This document shows, in pieces, positions 1 through 4,396 of a DNA stretch of 7,405 nucleotides. The DNA is from Clostridia bacterium (GTDB lineage Bacteria; UBA6262; WVXT01). The stretch covers positions 1 to 7,405 of the forward strand of contig DAOVHK010000075.1 in assembly GCA_030671905.1 (NCBI GenBank). The letters run 5' to 3'. Below the pieces are notes generated by a model. That model did not search any database. It saw nothing but the letters and a program-made list of their open reading frames with translations, and had not been told where the DNA came from. Position 1 is the stretch's first letter, and each line of letters opens with the position of its first letter. The translations under genes were made by a program, and so were the position numbers.

Positions 1-121
1 GTATCCTTTGAGCGTGACCACCTTCGCCCAGAGTAGAATCTACGTAGATTCCTCCTCTCAGACAATTAAGGTTATCTATCACCTCATCAACTAAGACTGA
101 AATATGTCTTGATTTTTCCAC
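1..121 (-). CDS. rsmH: RsmH (MraW), 16S rRNA m4C1402 methyltransferase, N-terminal fragment
   Basis: Only the first 40 codons are present; the gene runs off the left edge. The family methylates N4 of C1402 in 16S rRNA, with S-adenosylmethionine as donor. Two family hallmarks are visible: HISVLVDEV at residues 6-14, matching the usual H-x-PVLL-x-EV start, and GGIYVDSTLGEGGH at 23-36, the SAM-binding motif (commonly VDATLGGGGH). I chose the GTG at 119-121 because the open frame above it has no other plausible start and the protein then begins at the normal distance from motif I. The ribosome site is weak (CCAGAGACACA before GTG). The gene follows mraZ by 46 bp, the standard order of a division and cell-wall cluster, so it should be read from the mraZ promoter. 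A hairpin repeat occupies that gap. Confidence 0.93.
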   Translation of the reverse strand, partial: MEKSRHISVLVDEVIDNLNCLRGGIYVDSTLGEGGHAQRI

Positions 122-130
122 TGTGTCTCT

Positions 131-154
131 GGAGTAGCAGACTTTAGTCTGCGT
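131..154. repeat. Short hairpin repeat between mraZ and rsmH
   Basis: GCAGACT at 137-143 pairs perfectly with AGTCTGC at 146-152 around a two-base centre. The hairpin is embedded in GGAGTAGC...GCGT. The same flanks enclose a different stem at 688-713, which suggests a family of palindromic repeats. There is no T-run after it on the minus strand, so it is not an ordinary terminator. In the mraZ-rsmH transcript it would fold just upstream of the rsmH start and could affect its translation or message stability; that effect is inference. Confidence 0.7.
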
Positions 155-167
155 TTGAAAGAGAGTG

Positions 168-596
168 TCAGATTCCCAGGTCAACCAATTTTTCAGCTAC
201 CTCAACAAACTGCTTTTCGGCTTCCTTCTGGTAACGTTCCCAGTTGCTTTTTGACCAAATCTCTATGCGATCTAACACTCCTACCACTATTACCTCTTTT
301 CTTATGTTTGCGTAACTACATAGAGTCTTAGGAATCAGTATCCTTCCTTGGTCATCCACAGGACATTCGTTTGCTCCGGAAAGGAAAGTGCGTAAAAACT
401 TACGGGCGTCGGCTTTAGTTAAAGGAAGAGTTTTTAGCCTTTCTGTAATTTTTCTCCAATTTTCGGGAGTGTAAACAAATAGACAACCTTCCAACCCAGA
501 AGTGATAATAAACTTTCTTACGTTTTGACGGAGCCTGGCAGGAATGAACAGCCTGTTTTTTCCATCTAAAGAATGGCGATATTGTCCAATTAACAC
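168..596 (-). CDS. mraZ: MraZ, DNA-binding transcriptional regulator of the division/cell-wall cluster
   Basis: A full-length protein of 142 residues, the usual MraZ size, with two AbrB/SpoVT-like half-domains. The first carries DGKNRLFIP at 11-19 and the second DDQGRILIP at 81-89. These are the paired D-x-x-x-R-x-x-x-P motifs that bind DNA, with R15 and R85 as the key arginines. The N-terminus, LIGQYRHSLD, is typical. The start is a GTG at 594-596, which puts LIGQY at the front and places AAGGTGGTG as a ribosome site a few bases upstream. MraZ forms ring-shaped oligomers in characterised species and represses or tunes its own operon. A matching operator (598-627) and promoter (638-666) lie directly upstream. 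rsmH follows downstream. Confidence 0.97.
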   Translation of the reverse strand: MLIGQYRHSLDGKNRLFIPARLRQNVRKFIITSGLEGCLFVYTPENWRKITERLKTLPLTKADARKFLRTFLSGANECPVDDQGRILIPKTLCSYANIRKEVIVVGVLDRIEIWSKSNWERYQKEAEKQFVEVAEKLVDLGI

Positions 597-597
597 C

Positions 598-627
598 TTT
601 TCACCACCTTACACCACTTTTCCCCAC
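598..627 (-). promoter_or_regulatory. MraZ operator: three tandem 10-bp GTGG boxes
   Basis: On the minus strand, reading toward mraZ, three in-register decamers occur: GTGGGGAAAA (627-618), GTGGTGTAAG (617-608) and GTGGTGAAAA (607-598), followed at once by GGTG, which includes the start codon. Direct GTGG-type repeats with a helical-turn period upstream of mraZ are the known MraZ recognition pattern. The boxes begin a few bases after the expected transcription start, and the last two contain the ribosome site, so binding would block the early transcribed region. Autoregulation is inferred from the family. Confidence 0.88.
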
Positions 628-637
628 TGTGACAAAG

Positions 638-666
638 ATTATATACCAACTTTGTTATTTTGTCAA
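638..666 (-). promoter_or_regulatory. Consensus sigma70-type promoter of mraZ
   Basis: Reading the minus strand, a perfect -35 TTGACA (666-661) is separated by 17 bases from a perfect -10 TATAAT (643-638). Transcription would start near 631, leaving a leader of about 35 nt that is mostly occupied by the three MraZ boxes. A promoter this close to consensus directly above the operator indicates strong, repressible expression of mraZ-rsmH. Confidence 0.92.
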
Positions 667-687
667 GCAAAAAATGAAAGTAATAAA

Positions 688-713
688 GGAGTAGCGGAGC
701 GCCAGCTCCGCGT
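688..713. repeat. Hairpin repeat related to the one at 131-154
   Basis: GCGGAGC (694-700) pairs with GCTCCGC (705-711) around loop GCCA. The flanks GGAGTAGC and GCGT are the same as in the hairpin at 131-154, while the stem arms differ but remain self-complementary. This pattern fits a palindromic repeat family kept for its structure. It lies just upstream of the mraZ -35 box. Confidence 0.68.
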
Positions 714-730
714 CATAGGTGACCAGACTC

Positions 731-781
731 GGCACTCTAAAGAGTGCCCGACCAAACTGGTCGGGCGCCGTTTACGGTGCC
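731..781. repeat. Cluster of three adjoining palindromes
   Basis: Three stem-loops lie end to end. GGCACTCT/AGAGTGCC (731-738/741-748) has an 8-bp perfect stem. CCCGACCA/TGGTCGGG (747-754/758-765) has an 8-bp perfect stem sharing two bases with its neighbour. GGCGCCG/CGGTGCC (764-770/775-781) has 7 bp including one G-T pair, with loop TTTA. With the hairpin at 688-713 this makes four palindromes in under 100 bp between the terminator and the mraZ promoter. No protein is evident here. The cluster looks like a repetitive extragenic palindrome island. Confidence 0.7.
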
Positions 782-792
782 TTTAATTAAAT

Positions 793-830
793 AAAAAAAT
801 CCCGGGAGATAAATTGTTTATCTTCCCGGG
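793..830 (-). terminator. Rho-independent terminator after the solute-binding protein gene
   Basis: CCCGGGA (801-807) pairs with TCCCGGG (824-830), and the inner arms GATAAA/TTTATC extend the stem around a short loop. On the minus strand it is followed directly by ATTTTTTTATTT, a run of seven T at 799-793, which ends transcription coming from the 941-7405 genes. On the plus strand the stem is followed by AAAATTTTTT, so it may work in both directions. It insulates the mraZ promoter from the upstream genes. Confidence 0.9.
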
Positions 831-940
831 AAAATTTTTTCTAACCTTTAGCTTTCCTCTACTCTACCCCTTCCCTACCTCTTGAATCTGTGCCTACAAT
901 GCATTATCTTTTATAATTCATAACTCATAATTACATAGCA
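831..940. other. Non-coding remainder of the 597-940 intergenic region
   Basis: The intergenic region of 344 bases holds, from right to left, this AT-rich 3' trailer of the solute-binding protein gene, the terminator, the palindrome cluster, and the mraZ promoter with its operator. In this stretch itself I see only near-repeated ATAATTCAT/ATAACTCAT/ATAATTACAT words at about 915-937 and no supported gene. Confidence 0.5.
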
Positions 941-2593
941 TCATCGAGTGTATTTCTGTTGGTCTTTGGGCACATACCATTTGATGAAGTTATAGCCAAT
1001 GCCTGCAGGAGCCACTTTAAGACCATGGAACCTCTTATGGACTACAGGCAGGGCATCAGCCACGTATAAAAAAGTATAGGGTTGCTCCTCAGCCAGAATG
1101 GCATGAATCTTATGATAGATTTCTTTTCTCTTCTCTATATCGAAAGTACGTCGTCCTTCCACTAACAGGCGGTCGACTTCCGGGTTACTATAGGAAACGA
1201 AATTGTACTGCCCTTCTTTGATCTGGGATGAGTGCCAAATAGAATACTGATCTGGATCTCGGGAAAGGCTCCAACCAAGGATTACCGCATCAAAATTCTT
1301 CTTGTCAATATACTGATGAATGAAGGAAGCCCATTCCAAAATACGAATCTTTACCTGGATCCCCACCTGTCTAAGGTTAGACTGAACAATGGTGGCACAA
1401 AGCTGGCGCATCTTGTTTCCCTGGTTGGTCATAAGGGTAAAACTGAATGGTCTACCGTCCCTATCTAAAATTCCATCCCCATCTTTATCCTGCCAGCCGC
1501 AATTATAGAGTAATTTTTTAGCTTTTTCGGGATTATGCTCGTAAACAGTAATAGTTTTATTATAAGCCCACGAAGTTGGAGGAAAGGGTCCTGTGGAGAT
1601 TTGACCCAAGCCTAGAAGAATCCCATCTATGATTTCCTGTCTGTTTATGGCATAAGTTATTGCTTGACGGATTCTCTTATCCCTAAACAGGGGGTTTTTC
1701 AGGTTATAGCCAAAATAAGTATAACCAAAACTGGGATAGCGAAATTTATTAAAGTTATCCAGAAAATCCTTGCCTACAGCTTCTTTTTGGAATTGGTCTG
1801 GAGTCAGCCCCATTGTATCTATCGTCCCCTTCCTCAATTCCAAAAACTGTACTGCCTGGTCTGGCACAATCCTGTAGATTATACGATCGATATATGGCCT
1901 TCCTTCAAAATAGTCTTCATTTGCTTCCAGGACTATCCGCTCATCTGTCTTCCACTCCATAAATCTATAAGGTCCTGTTCCAATGGGGTGCCGGTTGGCA
2001 GGATGGTTATTAAAATCTCCTTTCTCAAAAATATGCTGGGGAATAATTCCCATACCCCAACTTTCCAATCCAGGAGAGAAAGGCTCCTTATATATTATCT
2101 TCACTGTGTAAGGGTCAACAATTTCCAACCTATCAATTATAAGGTAATCCGAGGCATAAGGCGTCCTAGTATTGGGGTTGACTAACTTCTCATAAGTAAA
2201 TTTAACATCATCACTGGTGAAAGGTTCTCCGTCATGCCAGTTCACATTTTTGCGGAGATGGAAGGTAATCACCAGCCCGTCCTCAGATATATCCCACGAT
2301 TCTGCCAGCTCTCCTACCAGCTTGAGATTTTTGTCATATTTCACTAACCCGTTATAGACATAACCATTTATGTCACCGGAAGCGCTGTCACTGGCAAGAA
2401 TAGGATTCAAATAACTGGCATCTCCAATAGATGCCTCGATGATTGTATCTCCAGGGGCTGGTTGGGAAGGATGTTGTTCACTGGTAGGTGTTCTATCCTT
2501 TGGTTTAGAGGAGGGTCTTTTTGCAAAATAGATGAGTAACCCAGTAAGAGCAACTGCTACTACTAGGACAACAATTGTAATAATTTTTCTCAT
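941..2593 (-). CDS. Family 5 (peptide/nickel-type) extracellular solute-binding protein of an ABC importer
   Basis: A 550-residue OppA/DppA-like protein. Residues 4-24 form one hydrophobic segment, followed by a Ser/Pro/Lys-rich spacer (26-48). There is no lipobox cysteine, so it is either cleaved to a periplasmic form or membrane-anchored. The family signature is clear: YVYNGLVKYD (79-87 region), LAESWDIS, FHLRKNVNWHDGEPFTSDDV (111-130), IGTGPYRF (204-211) and FRDKRIRQAITYAINR (303-318). DKDGDGILDRDG (369-380) resembles a calcium-loop. The ligand cannot be named from sequence; oligopeptides are the commonest. No permease or ATPase genes are in this window. I chose the ATG at 2591-2593. A TTG at 2606-2608 would add only MTPFF, encoded inside a repeated 20-bp element, so it is less likely. 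Neither start has a good ribosome site. A terminator follows. Confidence 0.93.
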   Translation of the reverse strand: MRKIITIVVLVVAVALTGLLIYFAKRPSSKPKDRTPTSEQHPSQPAPGDTIIEASIGDASYLNPILASDSASGDINGYVYNGLVKYDKNLKLVGELAESWDISEDGLVITFHLRKNVNWHDGEPFTSDDVKFTYEKLVNPNTRTPYASDYLIIDRLEIVDPYTVKIIYKEPFSPGLESWGMGIIPQHIFEKGDFNNHPANRHPIGTGPYRFMEWKTDERIVLEANEDYFEGRPYIDRIIYRIVPDQAVQFLELRKGTIDTMGLTPDQFQKEAVGKDFLDNFNKFRYPSFGYTYFGYNLKNPLFRDKRIRQAITYAINRQEIIDGILLGLGQISTGPFPPTSWAYNKTITVYEHNPEKAKKLLYNCGWQDKDGDGILDRDGRPFSFTLMTNQGNKMRQLCATIVQSNLRQVGIQVKIRILEWASFIHQYIDKKNFDAVILGWSLSRDPDQYSIWHSSQIKEGQYNFVSYSNPEVDRLLVEGRRTFDIEKRKEIYHKIHAILAEEQPYTFLYVADALPVVHKRFHGLKVAPAGIGYNFIKWYVPKDQQKYTR

Positions 2594-2594
2594 A

Positions 2595-2614
2595 AAAAAT
2601 GGGGTCAACTCTAT
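2595..2614 (-). repeat. 20-bp dispersed element, copy 1, in front of the solute-binding protein gene
   Basis: The minus strand reads ATAGAGTTGACCCCATTTTT, identical over 20 bases to 4090-4109 and in the same orientation. It ends one base before the chosen ATG of the solute-binding protein gene and occupies the place where a ribosome site is expected. I recall similar TTGACCCC-containing words near REP-associated Y1 transposases in other bacteria, but no transposase is present here and that link is unverified. Confidence 0.75.
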
Positions 2615-2618
2615 ATTT

Positions 2619-2647
2619 TGGATGTCCTACTATTCTGGATGTCCTAC
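2619..2647. repeat. 12-bp tandem direct repeat spanning the nitroreductase stop
   Basis: TGGATGTCCTAC occurs at 2619-2630 and again at 2636-2647, 17 bp apart. The second copy encodes the last residues of the nitroreductase (VGHP) and the first lies just past its stop. It looks like a small local duplication next to the 20-bp element. Confidence 0.6.
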
Positions 2648-3343
2648 CGGGATAATGTAGAGTGGTATATTATCTTTCGGTAGATACAGCGCTTTTTGCA
2701 CAGCAGTGTCACTAAATGCGCCAATAGGAGCGGAACCCAAACCCAGACAGACTGCCTGAAGGTGAATATTCTGGGCTATATGGCCTGCTTCTATGTGAGC
2801 ATACCTCATGCCCCTCTCTCCATATTTCCAACATATTTTATCGTATACGCAAGTAATTACAAAATTGACTGCAGCTCGGGTGAGTGCTTCCTGTCGTAAG
2901 GCGGCGCGGGAAAGAGCAGAGCGGAGATCTTTGTCCGAAATCTCTTTCAAACTGTGGCTTGAAGGAAAATAGTGGAAGACCCCGTTGGGAGAAACGAGAT
3001 AGATTTCCATGGGATAGAGAGCGCCTGCAGAAGGAACAGTCTTGGAAGCACCTGTCACCGAATCGACATCCCTTTGCCCATACGCAGCCCAGAGAAGCTG
3101 AGAAATCTCCTCTAAAGACAATTCTTTCTTACTGAAGCTTCTAACTGAATGCCTGTTTACTATCGCCTCCTCAAGGCTCATCCTGCCAATTGTCTTAGGC
3201 GAGGGTAATTTAATATTTTCCTCTTTCACTTTTCCTCCACCTCCTTTGAGAGCTGAGGAGTCTACCTGCTCTAAGAACATTCCCAAAAAGGAAAGAAATA
3301 GAAAAGATAAAATAAGAACTATCCTGAACAGAATTCTTTTCAT
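2630..3343 (-). CDS. Exported SagB/ThcOx-type nitroreductase-family protein
   Basis: A 237-residue flavin-dependent oxidoreductase of the nitroreductase fold, SagB subgroup. Residues 1-28 are a basic start followed by a long hydrophobic stretch (a signal peptide or membrane anchor), so the enzyme is likely outside the cytoplasm. The family motifs are RHSVRSFSKKELSLEEISQL (64-83), which binds FMN phosphate through its arginines, VPSAGALYPMEIYLV (the SagB hallmark), HIEAGHIAQNIHLQAVCLGLGS and a C-terminal PVGHP. Characterised relatives oxidise azoline rings in peptide natural products. No YcaO cyclodehydratase or precursor peptide is here, so that role is not supported, and many genomes carry such lone exported copies of unknown substrate. 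AGGAGATAG before the ATG is a good ribosome site. The gene begins 20 bp after the GAD gene, so the two are probably co-transcribed. Confidence 0.9.
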   Translation of the reverse strand: MKRILFRIVLILSFLFLSFLGMFLEQVDSSALKGGGGKVKEENIKLPSPKTIGRMSLEEAIVNRHSVRSFSKKELSLEEISQLLWAAYGQRDVDSVTGASKTVPSAGALYPMEIYLVSPNGVFHYFPSSHSLKEISDKDLRSALSRAALRQEALTRAAVNFVITCVYDKICWKYGERGMRYAHIEAGHIAQNIHLQAVCLGLGSAPIGAFSDTAVQKALYLPKDNIPLYIIPVGHPE

Positions 3344-3363
3344 CTATCTCCTGAAGCAGTAGA

Positions 3364-3720
3364 TTATTCTTTGCGTTTGGCTATTTCTGCTTCAATAATT
3401 TGAATTGCTTTTTCCGCTTTCTCCCTCTGGTCAGCTACCAGAATAACTACATCACCTTCCTTAACTCCGAAAGCCTCCTCGATGTTCCTTTTGTCTTGCT
3501 TATTGAGACCATATTTTGGTAGTTCATCGGTAGAAATAAATCCTTTAACCCCGGCTTCTTTCTCAACTTTCTTAGCCAGACTATCTGTGAGCTTCTGGTC
3601 TTCAATAAGAACTCCAGCAAATCCTTCAGCTTTTATTCCCACAATGACTCCTCCTGAATCTAAGACCTCTCTTATTACATGGGAATTAGTTTCGCTGAGC
3701 AAATCGTTTACCTCTTTCAT
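3364..3720 (-). CDS. Stand-alone GAD-domain protein resembling the insertion domain of archaeal GatE
   Basis: A 118-residue soluble protein that is, end to end, a GAD domain, the module inserted in bacterial AspS and in archaeal GatE. The closest pattern I recognise is GatE: residues 3-17 (EVNDLLSETNSHVIR) match the entry into the domain, GFAGVL is at 33-38, FISTDELPKYG at 61-71 corresponds to GatE GIFHTDELPAYG, and EGDVVILVAD at 88-97 corresponds to GDAFVIVAD. The catalytic cradle and tail of GatE are absent. Known GAD domains sit in enzymes that act on aminoacylated tRNA; what a free one does is not known to me. GGGAGGTGA six bases before the ATG is a very strong ribosome site, so this looks like a deliberately translated small gene rather than debris. 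A stem-loop array abuts it upstream and the nitroreductase gene follows. Confidence 0.8.
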   Translation of the reverse strand: MKEVNDLLSETNSHVIREVLDSGGVIVGIKAEGFAGVLIEDQKLTDSLAKKVEKEAGVKGFISTDELPKYGLNKQDKRNIEEAFGVKEGDVVILVADQREKAEKAIQIIEAEIAKRKE

Positions 3721-3726
3721 CCTTTC

Positions 3727-3735
3727 TCACCTCCC
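3727..3735 (-). promoter_or_regulatory. Strong ribosome binding site of the GAD gene
   Basis: GGGAGGTGA on the minus strand is a near-perfect Shine-Dalgarno sequence, six bases before the ATG at 3720. It fixes the start and argues that the short GAD protein is a genuine product despite lacking the rest of GatE. The array begins at the adjoining base. Confidence 0.85.
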
Positions 3736-3819
3736 TTCGCTTCACTTCAGTCGGTGACCTGCCTGCTCACCAACTCGCAGGCGTCGCTAACCCGTTCCTC
3801 CTTATTCGTCGGAACAGCG
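3736..3819. repeat. 84-bp direct repeat, copy 1
   Basis: Identical to 3915-3998 except for one base (C at 3792, A at 3971). The offset of 179 bp is not a multiple of three, so the repeat is not a coding repeat. It contains one A and one B stem-loop and shows recent duplication of a two-unit block within the array. Confidence 0.95.
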
Positions 3820-3914
3820 ACCCTCCTTTCGCTTCGCTCAATCCAGCCGGGGTTCTCACCATCTCGAACCCGTCGCCAGACTTGTCGCTCCTTACTCGTC
3901 GCGACGGCGACCCT

Positions 3915-3998
3915 TTCGCTTCACTTCAGTCGGTGACCTGCCTGCTCACCAACTCGCAGGCGTCGCTAACACGTTCCTCCTTATTCGTCGGAACAGCG
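3915..3998. repeat. 84-bp direct repeat, copy 2
   Basis: Second copy of 3736-3819 with a single substitution. The sequences after the two copies diverge at once (AGCGACCC against AGCGTTCC), which marks the edge of the duplicated block. Confidence 0.95.
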
Positions 3999-4089
3999 TT
4001 CCGGGGCGCTCACCATCTCGCGCCCGCGCCTTTCCCTCGCTCTGTTCGGTCGTCGCTCCTTATCCGTCGCGACCGGCGCCCCTCCTTCC

Positions 4090-4109
4090 AAAAATGGGGT
4101 CAACTCTAT
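4090..4109 (-). repeat. 20-bp dispersed element, copy 2, at the outer edge of the array
   Basis: Identical over 20 bases, and in the same orientation, to 2595-2614 (ATAGAGTTGACCCCATTTTT on the minus strand). It lies five bases past the stop of the RAM-domain gene and about ten bases before the last stem-loop of the array, so it marks the upstream border of the array. Confidence 0.75.
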
Positions 4110-4114
4110 TTTCT

Positions 4115-4345
4115 TTAAAGTGCAGTAGAAACCAGGGTTTCCGTAGCGGAAACTCCATCGATTGCCCTAATGTTCTTAATCACCAATGAAGTCAGGGCAT
4201 TTAAATCTTGAGCTTCCACAGTGGCTACAAGGTCCCACCGACCAAAGACAGCCTGAACTTTATTGACCCCTTTTATATCCTTGATTTTGGCGAGAACCGC
4301 TTCTTCCTTTCCTGCTTCCAACCTGAGTAGAATTAATCCTATCAT
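4115..4345 (-). CDS. Stand-alone Lrp/AsnC ligand-binding (RAM) domain protein
   Basis: A 76-residue protein that is only the C-terminal half of an Lrp/AsnC regulator: MIGLILLRLEAGKEEAVLAKI as strand-helix, GVNKVQAVFGRWDLVATVEA as the central strand pair with the family's G-x-x-D-L turn, then a helix and the strand VSATETLVST. There is no helix-turn-helix, so it cannot bind DNA in the usual way. Small proteins of this type oligomerise as the RAM fold does and may sense amino acids or pair with a full regulator; the ligand is unknown. GGGGGTGA before the ATG is a good ribosome site. The gene follows galT by 51 bp and is probably the last gene of that unit. Confidence 0.9.
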   Translation of the reverse strand: MIGLILLRLEAGKEEAVLAKIKDIKGVNKVQAVFGRWDLVATVEAQDLNALTSLVIKNIRAIDGVSATETLVSTAL

Positions 4346-4396
4346 TAACCATCACCCCCTATTTACCGCTGTAGCAGCAAAGCGCTGTCCTTAATT

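Larger units (their letters stand above)
3736..4079. repeat. GC-rich array of two alternating stem-loop families
   Basis: Eight stem-loops of two kinds alternate. On the plus strand, family A has loop TCACCA(A/T)CTC with 6-bp stems at 3761-3782 (GCCTGC), 3850-3871 (GGGTTC), 3940-3961 (GCCTGC) and 4004-4025 (GGGCGC). Family B has loop TCCTTA(T/C)(T/C)CGTC with 5-bp stems at 3794-3815 (GTTCC), 3884-3905 (GTCGC), 3973-3994 (GTTCC) and 4052-4073 (GTCGC). Loops are conserved while both stem arms change together. A third, unpaired pyrimidine-rich word (TTCGCTTCACTTCAGTCGG and variants) occurs at 3736, about 3829, 3915 and about 4031. No transposase, cas gene or promoter accompanies it. The array lies between the RAM-domain and GAD genes and is much more GC-rich than either. 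Confidence 0.85.

Noticed and set aside
544..786. Plus-strand 80-codon frame
   Set aside because: It overlaps the mraZ start, operator, promoter and palindromes on the other strand and encodes nothing recognisable.
1664..2185. Plus-strand 173-codon frame inside the solute-binding protein gene
   Set aside because: Antisense shadow with no family resemblance and no ribosome site; the minus-strand frame shows continuous SBP family motifs.
2600..2614. TTGACC in the 20-bp element as a -35 box for an outward promoter
   Set aside because: At the correct spacing there is no convincing -10 sequence for either copy of the element.
2630..3343. Azole-modified peptide (TOMM/SagBCD) biosynthesis cluster
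   Set aside because: The nitroreductase is SagB-like, but there is no YcaO/SagD, no SagC and no precursor peptide nearby, and this protein has an export signal.
3736..4079. CRISPR array
   Set aside because: Repeats are imperfect, the units are two different hairpin families, the intervals are not unique spacers of constant length, and no cas genes are present.
3679..4118. Two plus-strand open frames through the array encoding a repeated peptide (SLQSVTCLLTNSQASLTRSSLF)
   Set aside because: The peptide repeats only because the DNA repeats; the 179-bp offset changes frame, there is no ribosome site, and the stem-loop structure explains the conservation.
4346..4396. Possible hairpin or terminator between galT and the RAM-domain gene (ACAGCG repeated, CGCT/AGCG)
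   Set aside because: Only a 4-bp stem can form and no T-run follows; the ribosome site of the next gene is the only signal I can support.
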